NCBI RefSeq assembly: GCF_002153605.1
Contig: NZ_JOPG01000026.1
Coordinates: forward strand, 1-64,000
Length of the DNA: 64,000 nucleotides
Direction: 5' to 3'
Source of the DNA: Acetobacter malorum
GTDB lineage: Bacteria; Pseudomonadota; Alphaproteobacteria; Acetobacterales; Acetobacteraceae
Numbering within the stretch: the first letter of the stretch is position 1; each line of letters starts with the position of its first letter. The notes under the pieces were generated by a model. It did no database searches, was not told where the DNA came from, and saw nothing but the letters and a program-made list of their open reading frames with translations. Shown here in pieces: positions 1 to 9,440 of this stretch. A program made the translations under genes and the position numbers.

Positions 1-1199
1 CCGCCAATGCAGTCACCGCCTGCAAAAATCCCGGCCTCACCGGTCATCAGCGTGGTGGCGTCCACCGCAACCGTGTCGTTTTTCTGCACGGTGATTTTGG
101 GCATCGTCGCCAGCAGGGACAAATCACTATGCTGCCCCACCGCCATCACGACAGAGTCCGCAGCCAGCATAGTGGTCTCGCCGGTGGGCGTGACGCTGCC
201 GTCCGCATTCATGGTCACGTTTTCAACGGTAATTCCGTCCGCGCCGAAGTGATCCACCACATTCAGCCAGCGAATTTTTACACCCTCGGCAAAGGCTTCC
301 GCAGCCTCACCGGGCAGAGCTTCCATATGGTCTTTATCGTAACGGAAGACGATCACAACATCTTTCGCGCCAAGGCGTTCAGCCGTGCGCGCGGCATCCA
401 TTGCCACGTTGCCACCGCCCACAACGGCCACCACGCGGCCAAGCTGCGGCTTTTTCTGTTCGCTGACATCATCCAGCAGACTGACGGCATCAACCAGACG
501 CTTACCGTCACCGGTTGGCACGTTCAGGTGATTGGCCAGTTGGGCGCCCACAGCCACAAAAACGGCATCAAACCCGCCCTCAACCTTTGCTTTAGCCAGA
601 TCCTCCACTTTCACGCCGCATGTCAGCGTCACGCCCGGCATGGCGGTAATCCGGGCAATTTCCTGCTGGAGTTCTGTGCGGGGCAGACGATAAGCCGGAA
701 TACCGTGCATCATCATGCCGCCCGGTTCCGCTGCGGCATCCCGCACTTCCACCGTGTGGCCCTGCCGCGCCAGATGATAGGCACAGGACAAACCGGCCGG
801 GCCAGCGCCGACAATCAGAACCTTCTTGCCGGTTGAAGGCGCAGACTCAAACGTCCAGCCATTTTTGAGTGCTTCATCGCCCAGAAACCGCTCTACCGCA
901 TGGATGGAGACCGACTCATCCAGAGACCCACGGTTACACCCACTCTCACACGGATGGTAACAGGCACGCCCATGCACAGCAGGCATGGGGTTGTTCGCCA
1001 CCAGCGCACGCCACGCCTCCTCATACGCTCCAGCCTGCGCGTGGGAAAGCCAGCCCTGAATATCCTCACCCGCCGGACAGGCCTGATTACAAGGCGGCAG
1101 AAAATGTTCGTAAACCGGCCGCTGCCACCGTCGGCTTCCCACACCCCGCCGCGCAGTGTCCTGCATAATCTGGGTCATATCGTGGAGCTTCATAGGCAT
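1..1199 (-). CDS. GltD-like NAD(P)-dependent flavoprotein oxidoreductase (partial, C-terminus off the left edge)
   Basis: The reverse strand is open from the window edge to an ATG at 1199, which has a GGGGG Shine-Dalgarno 7 nt upstream; ATGs at 1205 and 1193 are alternatives. The N-terminus (numbered from the MKLHD start) carries cysteines 35, 39, 78, 82 and 86, the Fe4S4-binding arrangement found ahead of GltD, SudA and PreT-type flavoproteins. A GAGPAG FAD-binding loop follows at about 129-134, then a second Rossmann motif (VVGGGNVAMDAA) for NAD(P)H, and a GGDCIGG motif at the edge. Such proteins pass electrons from NAD(P)H to a partner: glutamate synthase large subunit, a 2-oxoacid oxidoreductase or dihydropyrimidine dehydrogenase. 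The partner gene would lie outside the window, so the substrate cannot be assigned. It is divergent from the export operon at 1556. Confidence 0.8.
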   Translation of the reverse strand, partial: MPMKLHDMTQIMQDTARRGVGSRRWQRPVYEHFLPPCNQACPAGEDIQGWLSHAQAGAYEEAWRALVANNPMPAVHGRACYHPCESGCNRGSLDESVSIHAVERFLGDEALKNGWTFESAPSTGKKVLIVGAGPAGLSCAYHLARQGHTVEVRDAAAEPGGMMMHGIPAYRLPRTELQQEIARITAMPGVTLTCGVKVEDLAKAKVEGGFDAVFVAVGAQLANHLNVPTGDGKRLVDAVSLLDDVSEQKKPQLGRVVAVVGGGNVAMDAARTAERLGAKDVVIVFRYDKDHMEALPGEAAEAFAEGVKIRWLNVVDHFGADGITVENVTMNADGSVTPTGETTMLAADSVVMAVGQHSDLSLLATMPKITVQKNDTVAVDATTLMTGEAGIFAGGDCIG

Positions 1200-1555
1200 T
1201 GTCATTCCCCCGTCGCGTGCGGCACAAAATTTAAGGCACTGAGCAAAACAGCAGCAGGCACGCCCGACACGTCATTCAGGGTGCCACCATATAAAACACG
1301 AACACTCTGTCAACTTTACAACTTTATGAAAAATGAAGAATTTTTATGGATTTATTGATCTGGATTATTGCGGCATAGAAAAAACGATATTTCCGCGAGA
1401 AACCGCTATCAATCCAGACTTAAATGGTTCCGTATGGCGTTCAATCAGGTTCTGAATAATAACTTGACGTTTCCGTCATAAATTAAGCATAGTGCCGCCT
1501 CCATAAATGACACCTTTTCATCACCCATTCGCTTTTTTGCCATACAAGGTTTGTT
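1200..1555. other. Divergent intergenic region between the GltD-like gene and the export operon
   Basis: A non-coding, AT-rich stretch that separates two divergently transcribed units. It holds the likely promoter of the export operon (1464-1493) and an imperfect TTCAATC...CTGAAT repeat at 1440-1457 just upstream of it. Short open frames here have no family resemblance or ribosome-binding support. Confidence 0.6.
1464..1493 (+). promoter_or_regulatory. Probable sigma-70 promoter of the export operon
   Basis: TTGACG (1464-1469) is followed after 18 nt by CATAGT (1488-1493). This is about 65 nt upstream of the GTG start at 1556. The -35 matches consensus at five of six positions and the -10 at four of six. 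Confidence 0.5.
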
Positions 1556-2539
1556 GTGAAAGCTCCTGTAAAAATCACGATTATTGCCGCCTCCCTTCTT
1601 GTAATCGCAGGAGGAGCCTTTGCATGGCACCATCACCAGCTGGCTGAAAGCGTTCCTGACGGCATCCTCTACGGGAACGGACGGCTGGAATTTACCCGCG
1701 TGGATGTAGCCGTAAAATATCCCGGCCGGGTCACAAAACTTCTGGTGCATGAGGGCGATACCGTCGCCGCCAATCAGGTTCTGGCGCAGGAAGACAGCGC
1801 CTCCGTGCAGGCCCAGTATGATCAGGCTGCCGCCCAGCAAAGCCGCGCCAGCAGCGCGGCAGACCGCGCCACAGCGGAACTGTCCGCACATCAGGCCTCT
1901 CTGCACCTTGCGGAGGATGAGCTCCGTCATGCGCAAACCATGCGGCGGCAAAACCTTGTTTCTGACATGGAAGTCACGCAGCGCCGCACCCAGTTTGCAT
2001 CTGCTCAGGCTGCCGTCCGCGCTGCAACGCAGGGCGTGCAGGAAGCCCTTCATGCAAAGGAGGGAGCCGCAGCACAGGTCCGGCAGATCCAGACCGTTCT
2101 GGATGATATGACAATCCGCGCCCCTGTCGCAGGCCGCATTGAATATCGCATTGTGGAGCCCGGCAGCGTGCTGGCACCCGGCGGCCGTGTGTATTCCATG
2201 CTGGACCCGGTTGACCCGTATATGACCCTCTTCTTCCCGACCGCCGCCATGAGCACGCTTAAGGTGGGGGATGAAGCCCGCATCAAGTTTGATGGTGTCG
2301 CCTCTCCCGTGCTGGCCACCGTCTCCTTCATTGATAGTCAGGCCCAGTTCACCCCCAAATATGTGGAAACGGCGACCGAGCGGGAGCAGCTTGTCTATCG
2401 CGTCAAACTGCGCGTCACACCGGAAGAGCAGCAGCATCTTGGCGCTCTTCTGAAAGCGGGCATGACGGGGGAAGGCTATATCAGGCAGCGCCCGGATGCG
2501 GCATGGCCCAACGCAGCCCAGCGGAGCAGCGCTGAGTAA
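1556..2539 (+). CDS. yhiI: HlyD-family periplasmic adaptor (YhiI-like) of an ABC exporter
   Basis: This is a 327-residue membrane-fusion protein expected to link an inner-membrane ABC pump to an outer-membrane channel. Residues about 5-25 form a single hydrophobic anchor. A biotinyl-lipoyl-like half follows (KYPGRVTKLLVHEGDTV), then a long Ala/Gln/Glu-rich coiled-coil (about 80-180), the second lipoyl half (IRAPVAGRIEYRIVEPGSV) and a beta-barrel region. Translation starts at GTG 1556 with AAGG a few bases upstream. The stop overlaps the next ATG (TAATG), showing translational coupling. The gene order adaptor, double ABC protein, permease matches the E. coli yhiI-rbbA-yhhJ locus. The exported substrate is unknown. 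Confidence 0.85.
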   Translation: MKAPVKITIIAASLLVIAGGAFAWHHHQLAESVPDGILYGNGRLEFTRVDVAVKYPGRVTKLLVHEGDTVAANQVLAQEDSASVQAQYDQAAAQQSRASSAADRATAELSAHQASLHLAEDELRHAQTMRRQNLVSDMEVTQRRTQFASAQAAVRAATQGVQEALHAKEGAAAQVRQIQTVLDDMTIRAPVAGRIEYRIVEPGSVLAPGGRVYSMLDPVDPYMTLFFPTAAMSTLKVGDEARIKFDGVASPVLATVSFIDSQAQFTPKYVETATEREQLVYRVKLRVTPEEQQHLGALLKAGMTGEGYIRQRPDAAWPNAAQRSSAE

Positions 2540-5277
2540 TGAGCGCCCCTCCGTCTGAAATCCGTGTAGAGGGCGTGCGCCATGCCTATAATGGCCGCGA
2601 CGTTCTGCACGATGTTTCTCTCACCCTCCCTGCCGGACAGACCATCGTCTTTGTCGGGCCGGATGGCGTTGGGAAATCCACCCTGCTGGGGCTGATTGCC
2701 GGTGTGCGACACCTGCAAACCGGCAGTATTCACACGCTGGGCGTGGATGTGAGCAACAAGGCCGAGCGTGAAGCCTTTCTAAGCCGCCTCGCCTTCATGC
2801 CGCAGGGCCTGGGGAAAAACCTTTACCCAACATTGTCCGTGCGGGAAAACATCGACTTCTTTGGTCGTCTGTTTGCGCTGGATGCCACCACCCGCGCCAA
2901 CCGTATTACGCATCTGCTGGACTCAACCGGCCTTGCGCCCTTCCCCAACCGCCCGGCGGGTCAGCTCTCGGGCGGCATGAAGCAGAAGGTCAGCCTGTGC
3001 TGCTCTCTGGTCCATAATCCAGACCTGCTGATTCTGGATGAACCCACCACCGGCGTGGACCCGCTCTCCCGCCGCCAGTTCTGGGCGCTTGTGGACCAGA
3101 TGCGCGCAGAACGGCCCTCCATGACCGTGATTGTCTCCACGGCCTATATGGATGAGGCCGAGCGGTTTTCCTGGCTGGTGGCCATGAATGACGGACGTAT
3201 TCTGGCCTCCGCCCCCACAGCGGACGTCAAGAAACAGACCGGCACCACCACTGTGGAGGCCGCCTATACCTCCATGCTGCCGGAAGCCGACCAGAAGGAA
3301 ATTTCCGACTTCACCATCCCCCCGTATCAGGATGATGGCAGCCCGCCCGTTATTGATGCGGAAAATCTGACCCGTCAGTTCGGCTCCTTCAAGGCGGTCG
3401 ATAACGTCAGCTTCCGGATCAAGCGCGGTGAGATTTTCGGCTTTCTTGGCTCCAATGGCTGCGGCAAGTCCACCACCATGAAGATGCTCACCGGACTGCT
3501 GGACATTACCAGCGGCACGGCCACCCTGTTTGGCCGCAAGGTGACACCGGGAGACATGTCTACGCGCATGCGCATTGGCTACATGTCGCAGGGGTTCTCT
3601 CTGTATGAGGAACTGACCGTCCGGCAGAACCTGATGCTTCAGGCGGAACTGTTCCGCCTGCCGGTTGCGGAGGCAAAAAAGCGCGTCGCAGAAATGCTCT
3701 CAAGCTTCAAGCTGGATGAGCACGCCGACAGCCGCCCGACGGGTCTGCCACTCGGTATCCGGCAACGCCTGCAACTTGCCGCAGCCTGCATCAACTCCCC
3801 CGACATTCTTATTCTGGATGAACCCACCTCCGGCGTGGACCCGGCTGCGCGAGACATGTTCTGGAAGCATCTTGTCGCCCTCTCGCGCGATCAGCATGTG
3901 ACCATTTTTGTCTCCACCCACTTCATGAATGAAGCAGCACGCTGTGACCGCATTTCCCTGATGGACAAAGGGAAAGTGCTGGCTATGGGCACCCCGGCTG
4001 AGATCATTCAGGAAGCCCATGCTGCTACGCTGGAAGATGCGTTCATCACGTTCCTTGAGCATGCCGGCAACAGCGTCAACGCCGCCAGCACGCCACAGCA
4101 ACAGGCTCCGGCCAGCACCGCTCCGGGGCGAAAAATCCCCTCCTATATTCGCTGGTTCTCACGCTGCTGGGCTTTTGCCCGCCGAGAGGCCGTGGAACTG
4201 ACGCGTGACCGCCTGCGCCTGATGTTCGCCATCCTTGGCCCGACCATCCTGCTGCTTATCTCGGCCTATAGCGTCTCGTTTGACATCAATACCATTCGCT
4301 ACACCGTGGCGGATTATGATCACACCCATGCCAGCCGGGAGCTTGTCGAGCAGTTTCGCGGGTCGCACTATTTCCATGAGACCGCCTATTCTCCAGACCG
4401 CGAAACGGTGGAAACACGTATTCGGCAAGGGAAAGTCGCCCTCGGGCTGGATATTCCGGATGGCTTCGGGCGAGATCTGGCCGCAGGCCGCAACCCGACA
4501 GTCGGCGTGGTGATTGACGGCGCAATGCCGTTCCTCAGCGCCAACGTCCGCGCCTATGTGGATGCCGTGTTGCTGACCTACGCGGCCAGTATGCAGAAAA
4601 CCCTGCCACCCTCCGCCACGGCACATCTGACACCCGTCCATATTATCCCGCGCTTTGTCTATAATCAGGAATTCCGCAGCATTTACGCCATGACGCCGGG
4701 CACCATCATGCTGGCCCTGATCCTGATCCCCACCATGCTGACAGCCCTTGGCGTGGTGCGGGAGAAGGAGATTGGCTCCATCATGAACCTCTACGCCTCC
4801 CCGGCCAGTTCCGGGCAATATCTGGTGGGTAAGCAGTTGCCTTACGTGGCGCTGGCTATCATCGCCTATCTGGTGCTTGTCGTGCTGTCCGTCACTGTAC
4901 TGGGCGTGCCGCTCAAAGGCTCGTTCATTGGCCTGACGATCGGGGCACTGCTCTATATTCAGGCCTGCACCGGGCTGGGACTGCTGATTTCAACCTTCGT
5001 CAGCTCTCAGGTCGCGGCCATTTTCGGCACAGCCATTATCTGCCTGATTATGTCCGCCAACTTCTCCGGGCTGCTTTACCCCATCTCCACCCTTACGGGC
5101 GTGACGTACTACCTTGCCGAGACGTTCCCGGCCTCATGGTTCCAGCTCATTTGTCTGGGCAGCTTCACAAAGGGGCTGGGGGTTACCTCTTTCCTCTCCA
5201 TGTATGCTGCTCTTGGCACTTTTGCGGCGGTTTACATGCTGGGCGCACGCCTTTTCCTCAAGAAGCAGGATTCATAA
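2539..5277 (+). CDS. rbbA: RbbA-like fused double ATP-binding/permease ABC protein
   Basis: The 912-residue protein has two ABC ATPase domains followed by an ABC2-type membrane domain, the RbbA/YhiH architecture. ABC1 has Walker A GPDGVGKST (about 40-48), signature LSGGMKQ (about 143) and Walker B with LDEPTTG (about 165). ABC2 has Walker A GSNGCGKST (about 304) and LDEPTSG (about 424), but its signature reads LPLGIRQ rather than LSGG, a degenerate form. A first membrane helix near residue 560 precedes a large periplasmic loop, and five or so helices fill 710-905. E. coli RbbA has been described as a ribosome-bound ATPase, but in this operon a role as the energising subunit of a drug or metabolite exporter is more likely (inference). 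Its stop overlaps the next ATG. Confidence 0.88.
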   Translation: MSAPPSEIRVEGVRHAYNGRDVLHDVSLTLPAGQTIVFVGPDGVGKSTLLGLIAGVRHLQTGSIHTLGVDVSNKAEREAFLSRLAFMPQGLGKNLYPTLSVRENIDFFGRLFALDATTRANRITHLLDSTGLAPFPNRPAGQLSGGMKQKVSLCCSLVHNPDLLILDEPTTGVDPLSRRQFWALVDQMRAERPSMTVIVSTAYMDEAERFSWLVAMNDGRILASAPTADVKKQTGTTTVEAAYTSMLPEADQKEISDFTIPPYQDDGSPPVIDAENLTRQFGSFKAVDNVSFRIKRGEIFGFLGSNGCGKSTTMKMLTGLLDITSGTATLFGRKVTPGDMSTRMRIGYMSQGFSLYEELTVRQNLMLQAELFRLPVAEAKKRVAEMLSSFKLDEHADSRPTGLPLGIRQRLQLAAACINSPDILILDEPTSGVDPAARDMFWKHLVALSRDQHVTIFVSTHFMNEAARCDRISLMDKGKVLAMGTPAEIIQEAHAATLEDAFITFLEHAGNSVNAASTPQQQAPASTAPGRKIPSYIRWFSRCWAFARREAVELTRDRLRLMFAILGPTILLLISAYSVSFDINTIRYTVADYDHTHASRELVEQFRGSHYFHETAYSPDRETVETRIRQGKVALGLDIPDGFGRDLAAGRNPTVGVVIDGAMPFLSANVRAYVDAVLLTYAASMQKTLPPSATAHLTPVHIIPRFVYNQEFRSIYAMTPGTIMLALILIPTMLTALGVVREKEIGSIMNLYASPASSGQYLVGKQLPYVALAIIAYLVLVVLSVTVLGVPLKGSFIGLTIGALLYIQACTGLGLLISTFVSSQVAAIFGTAIICLIMSANFSGLLYPISTLTGVTYYLAETFPASWFQLICLGSFTKGLGVTSFLSMYAALGTFAAVYMLGARLFLKKQDS

Positions 5278-6404
5278 TGCTGCGCTGGGTCATGAATGTC
5301 GGCCTGCTGTGCCGCAAGGAATTCTACAGCCTGATGCGGGACTTTGTCCTGATGGGGCTAATTGTCTTCTCGTTCTCCGTCGCCATTGTGCTGGTCGCAC
5401 ACGGCGTGAAGATTGACGTCTCCAACGCCACGGTGGCGTTTATTGATGAGGACCACTCCGCCCTCTCCCGCCAGCTCCGCTCCGTAGTGCTGCCGCCATA
5501 CTTCAAGCCACCAACCCTGACAGACCGCGCCCACAGCAAGGCGGGGATGGATAACGGCACCTATAACTTCGTGATTGATATCCCGCCCCGTTTTGAGGCG
5601 GACACGCTGGCAGGCCGCACCCCGGACATACAGGAACTGATTGATGCCACGGCTATGACGCAGGCCGGGCTTGGTGCCGTCTATCTTCAGCAGATCTTTA
5701 TGGGCGAAATACAGGCTCAGCTGCATTCGCCAGACCTGACCAGGCTGATGCCCTTCCACGGGGAAAGCCGCATCCGCTTTAACCCCAATAGTGAGTCCGC
5801 ATGGTTCACCTCCGTCATGCAGGTTGTCACTAACGCGACGGTTCTCTCTATTGTTCTGGTTGGCGCGGCCGTTATCCGTGAGCGGGAACACGGCACCATT
5901 GAGCATCTGCTGGTGCTGCCCGTCTCCGCCAGTCAGATTGCCGTGGGTAAAATTCTGGCCAATGGCGCAGTCATCCTTGTTGCCAGCCTGCTCTCCCTCT
6001 GGCTGACGGTGCATCTGTGGCTTGGCGTGCCCATTGCGGGCAGCCAGCTTCTGTTTGCTGCCTGCCTCATTCTGTATCTTTTCTCCGTCACCTCTCTGGG
6101 CATGATGCTGGCTACCATTGCCCCCAACATGCCGCAGTTCGGGCTGCTGGTGGTGCCTGTTTATGCCGTGGCTTATCTGCTCTCCGGGGCGGCCACACCG
6201 GTGGAAAGCATGCCGGACCTTGTGCAGTCCCTCGTGCGCTTCTTCCCCACGACCCAGTTCGTGAAAATCTCACAATCCATCCTGTATCGCGGTGCTGGCC
6301 TTGAGAGTATCTGGCCCTCGTTGCTGGCCATTGTGTTCTCCTCCACTCTTTTTCTTGCCATGGCGCTGCTCCGCTTCCGCTCCATGCTTGCCCGTCAGGA
6401 CTGA
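5277..6404 (+). CDS. yhhJ: ABC-2 type permease (YhhJ-like)
   Basis: The ATG at 5277 overlaps the rbbA stop (ATAATG), so this start is preferred over upstream in-frame codons that lie inside rbbA. The 375-residue product has one N-terminal helix (about 25-45), a periplasmic domain, and a C-terminal block of helices typical of ABC2_membrane_3 proteins. That block includes the conserved VIREREHGTIEHLLVLPVS segment after the second helix. It should pair with the membrane half of RbbA to form the translocation channel. It abuts the following lipoprotein gene with no gap. Confidence 0.87.
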   Translation: MLRWVMNVGLLCRKEFYSLMRDFVLMGLIVFSFSVAIVLVAHGVKIDVSNATVAFIDEDHSALSRQLRSVVLPPYFKPPTLTDRAHSKAGMDNGTYNFVIDIPPRFEADTLAGRTPDIQELIDATAMTQAGLGAVYLQQIFMGEIQAQLHSPDLTRLMPFHGESRIRFNPNSESAWFTSVMQVVTNATVLSIVLVGAAVIREREHGTIEHLLVLPVSASQIAVGKILANGAVILVASLLSLWLTVHLWLGVPIAGSQLLFAACLILYLFSVTSLGMMLATIAPNMPQFGLLVVPVYAVAYLLSGAATPVESMPDLVQSLVRFFPTTQFVKISQSILYRGAGLESIWPSLLAIVFSSTLFLAMALLRFRSMLARQD

Positions 6405-7853
6405 ATGCCGATGTCTTTTTCAGCACCTTCCGCCCGCCTGCTGCTCACCACGCTCCTGTGCTCGGGCGTTGTGGCCTGCTCACCCTTCAAGACCGAGATG
6501 CCCGCGTCCACGGTCTCTGTGCCAGCCCAGTTTACAGAGGCTCCGGCCTCCACTCAGGCTACGGATCTCACAGCATGGTGGACAGCCTGGCAGGACCCGC
6601 TTCTGAACCAGCTTGTGCAGCAGGCTCTGGCCGCCAACCCGGATATTCGTGTCGCGCAGGCCCGCGTGCAAGAATCCCGCGCTTATACCCAGATGGCCAA
6701 ATCCGCCCTATATCCAACCATTGGCGCCACGGCTGGCATGATGGGCGGTGGGGTGGACTGGCGGCACCCCGTTCCGCCGCTGATGAAAATGGCGGCCCCG
6801 AATATTCAGGACCCCGCAACGGATGGTCACCTTGCAGGCATCACCATGGCGTGGGAGCCGGATATCTGGGGTGGTAATCTGGCCAAAAAGCGCGGCGCAA
6901 AACAGATGGCGCTGGCCTCGGAAGAGATGCTGCACGGCACCCACATGGCGATTGCTGCGGACGTTGCGGCCAATTACGTCACGGCGCGGGGCCTGCAACA
7001 GCGGATTGTATTGCTGGACCAGTCTGTCAGCACGCTTCAGTCTCTCCTGCGCTACGCCTCAGGGCGCTTTGATGCTGGCCAGACCACGCAGGCTGACCTG
7101 GAAACTATCCGTGGCCAGATTGCGCAGGTGCAGGCGCAGCGCCCCATGCTGGTCTCCTCTCTGGATGCATGCCGCCATCGACTGGCCATTCTCTCCGGCC
7201 AGCCGCCAGAACAGGCGCCTGATCTTTCCACGCCGGCTCAGTACCGCGTCCCTGCCCCGCCGGCGACCGAACTCCCCTCCACCGTTCTGGAGCGCAGACC
7301 GGATGTCCGGCTGGAAAAGCATGTTCTGGAAGCCAATCTGCAACGGCTCATCAGCACCAAGACCGACCTCCTGCCCCGCTTCGGCCTGGAATTTTTTGGC
7401 GGGGATGGTCGCCTGCGGTTTGACGGCATTCCCGGCGTTTCCAGCACTGGTGGCCTGATGGCAGTGAATGCCTATTTGCCCATTTTCACCGCCGGGCGGA
7501 TACAGGCCAAAATCCGTGCCTCCGATGCTCAGCTCCATCAGGCTCTCGCCACTTATGACCAGACTGTTCTGACGGCTCTGGCGGAGGTGGAAGATGCGTA
7601 TGAAAGCCGGAGCAGCGCAGACCAGAACATCGCCAGCCTGATGGCAGAAGTCACGGCACTCACGCAGGCAAGCTCTCAGGCCCGTGGATTGTATGAAGGT
7701 GGCCAGTTTACCATGCAGGACGTACTGACAACGCGCATCAAGAAGATTACCGCGCAGGATGATCTGGTGAGCGCGCAGACGCGGCAGGCTCTGAGCACCA
7801 TTCAGCTGGCCCGTGCTCTGGGGGGCGGATGGAGTAGTCAGTTCCCGTCATAA
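6405..7853 (+). CDS. NodT/TolC-type outer-membrane efflux lipoprotein
   Basis: The start ATG immediately follows the permease stop. The 482-residue product begins with a lipoprotein signal ending in a VVAC lipobox (Cys about 25). It continues with two OEP repeats, as in the NodT family (TAWWTAWQDPLLNQLVQQAL and, later, LPSTVLERRPDVRLEKHVLEA). RRPDVR is the family hallmark. It supplies the outer-membrane channel for the pump encoded just upstream, completing a tripartite exporter. The coding sequence ends 117 nt before the tetR-type gene. Confidence 0.88.
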   Translation: MPMSFSAPSARLLLTTLLCSGVVACSPFKTEMPASTVSVPAQFTEAPASTQATDLTAWWTAWQDPLLNQLVQQALAANPDIRVAQARVQESRAYTQMAKSALYPTIGATAGMMGGGVDWRHPVPPLMKMAAPNIQDPATDGHLAGITMAWEPDIWGGNLAKKRGAKQMALASEEMLHGTHMAIAADVAANYVTARGLQQRIVLLDQSVSTLQSLLRYASGRFDAGQTTQADLETIRGQIAQVQAQRPMLVSSLDACRHRLAILSGQPPEQAPDLSTPAQYRVPAPPATELPSTVLERRPDVRLEKHVLEANLQRLISTKTDLLPRFGLEFFGGDGRLRFDGIPGVSSTGGLMAVNAYLPIFTAGRIQAKIRASDAQLHQALATYDQTVLTALAEVEDAYESRSSADQNIASLMAEVTALTQASSQARGLYEGGQFTMQDVLTTRIKKITAQDDLVSAQTRQALSTIQLARALGGGWSSQFPS

Positions 7854-7970
7854 TCCAAACAGCATCCCGCTTGCTTTCCGTATGACATTGGAACACAAAG
7901 ATTATTCAGGGATTGAATAAGATCCAACCCGTCACGCAGCCTGATAAGGCCTGAAGGAGCCTAAAAAGAG

Positions 7971-8663
7971 TTGAGCACCAACCAGCAGCCCTCTCCCCAG
8001 GACGCCCCAGCAGAAGCGCCTGCCAAACGGAAGGCCTACCGGACCTCCAAGAAGAGAGAAATGACGAGAGCCTTCAAAGAGGAGGCTTTTGAGCGTGCGG
8101 CGTGGAATGTGTTTTCAACCATCGGGCTGGATGCGGCTACGGTGCGAGACATTGTCTCTCTGAGCAATGTTTCCCCCGGCAGCTTCTATAATTATTACAA
8201 AACCAAAGAAAAAATCTTTGACATTCTGCTGATCAAAGTTGCGGATCGCGTCAGGCACATTGTCCAGCAATCGCGTTGCCCCACGGATGATCTGGAAAAG
8301 ATGCTCACCAGAAGCCACGAGGCCGTTCTGCGCGAGCTGATCAGCATTAACGGCGCACCGCGCTTTTTTGAACTCAACCAGCATCATATCCGCGCCCGCC
8401 TGTTCACCATGAAGGAAACGCGGGACATGCTGGAGGACCTCAAGCAGAATATTCTGCGCCTGATGCCGATTAAAACCATCTCACCAGACCGGTTGAGCTT
8501 TATTGCGGCCACCCTCCTGACAATGGGCCTTGAATCCCTGCTCTATATGGCGCGCAACCCGCTGCTGGATATTGATGAGACAGCCCGCATCTCCGGCTGC
8601 ATGGCAGCAGGGAATGTCCGGGGGGCAACCGCATTTCTCTCTGATAAACAGTCCACGGACTAA
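7971..8663 (+). CDS. TetR-family transcriptional regulator
   Basis: The 230-residue protein has an N-terminal charged extension, then a TetR helix-turn-helix (about 42-90: AAWNVFSTIGLDAATVRDIV, SNVSPGSFYNYYKTKEKIF) and a variable ligand-binding C-terminus. No ATG fits the N-terminus. TTG at 7971 is the best start, with GAAGGAG about 11 nt upstream. As the last gene of the exporter operon it is the obvious candidate regulator of it. A short ATTCA/TGAAT inverted repeat at 7904-7918 lies just upstream, but no operator shared convincingly with the operon promoter was found. Confidence 0.82.
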   Translation: MSTNQQPSPQDAPAEAPAKRKAYRTSKKREMTRAFKEEAFERAAWNVFSTIGLDAATVRDIVSLSNVSPGSFYNYYKTKEKIFDILLIKVADRVRHIVQQSRCPTDDLEKMLTRSHEAVLRELISINGAPRFFELNQHHIRARLFTMKETRDMLEDLKQNILRLMPIKTISPDRLSFIAATLLTMGLESLLYMARNPLLDIDETARISGCMAAGNVRGATAFLSDKQSTD

Positions 8664-9177
8664 ACAAAGCCATCTGCCCGTTACCGCTGTTGAAATAGCG
8701 CCAATCTACAAAACGGCCGTTCTGAAGTGCAGCTTTGTCTATATTTATTTATATACAGAAAACGTGCATATTTTACCGCATTAAGCCCTCAGGGAAGACA
8801 GAGAACATCTCTTTCACTCTGCTGATCTTGGCATTTCTGTCCCGGATCAGAGAAAAATCGACACGATCTGCCGCACTCGTTAGATAAAAAAAACGAATGG
8901 ATCGATTTCTTTTTATTCTACTGCGCCCTTCAAAGCATCGAACTTCGTTCTTCCACAAAAACTTCACAGAAGATAAAACAACAGAATAAAATATTAAATA
9001 CCCTGTAAATAAATGATCACGAAATTGTGGGACATAGAAATACTAAAAATTCATACACATCAGACGCGTTAAAATAATGTCATTGTTATCACGAATTTAT
9101 GATATTATGCGAATAAGGACGTTATTTCCATACTGATTCAGATTAAGTGTTATCAAAAATCCCATATTATTTATAGA

Positions 9178-9206
9178 TTGACCATGTCTGTATCCACTCA
9201 TATATA
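9178..9206 (+). promoter_or_regulatory. Strong sigma-70 promoter of the semialdehyde dehydrogenase gene
   Basis: TTGACC (9178-9183), an exact 17-nt spacer and TATATA (9201-9206). Both hexamers match consensus at five of six positions. Transcription would start near 9213, leaving an unusually long leader before the ATG at 9441. Confidence 0.65.
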
Positions 9207-9381
9207 GACAAACAGCAACGGAACGGTTTGCAGCAGCAGTGAGCGAGGCCCCCTTTTGCTCCCCCTCCACGGGTATTGCAGAAGCGCACCCCCTTTCTGC
9301 CTGAAAGTGACCGGTCTATATTTTTCTCAGGCCTAAGGGTTGGCGATGATGCAGCGTGTCTCACTCTGCTCGTCCTGATCG

Positions 9382-9420
9382 GATACCGCAGCAGCGGGAT
9401 CGCTCTCCTTTTCCTGTTTT
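9382..9420 (+). terminator. Possible attenuator hairpin in the dehydrogenase leader
   Basis: GATACCGC (9382-9389) pairs with GCGGGATC (9394-9401), with one mismatch and a 4-nt loop. It is followed by a pyrimidine-rich run with several T stretches up to 9428. The layout resembles a weak intrinsic terminator placed about 40 nt before the start codon. It could equally be incidental. Confidence 0.3.
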
Positions 9421-9440
9421 TGAGTTTTTATGAGGTACTA

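Larger units (their letters stand above)
8664..9440. other. Long AT-rich intergenic region with promoter and leader
   Basis: This is a 777-nt stretch with no supportable gene. The left part (8664-9170) is AT-rich and featureless by eye. The right part carries a near-consensus promoter at 9178-9206 and a leader of about 230 nt before the dehydrogenase gene, including a hairpin at 9382-9401 followed by a T-rich run. Confidence 0.6.

Noticed and set aside
129-836. 235-codon plus-strand ORF at the left edge
   Set aside because: It lies antisense to the GltD-like flavoprotein, whose reverse-strand translation has clear cofactor motifs. The plus-strand product is His/Ala-rich with no family resemblance.
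1440-7918. Shared TetR operator upstream of the export operon (1440-1457) and upstream of tetR (7904-7918)
   Set aside because: Both contain TTCAATC and CTGAAT arms in one orientation, but with different spacers (5 and 1 nt), which a single TetR dimer would not tolerate.
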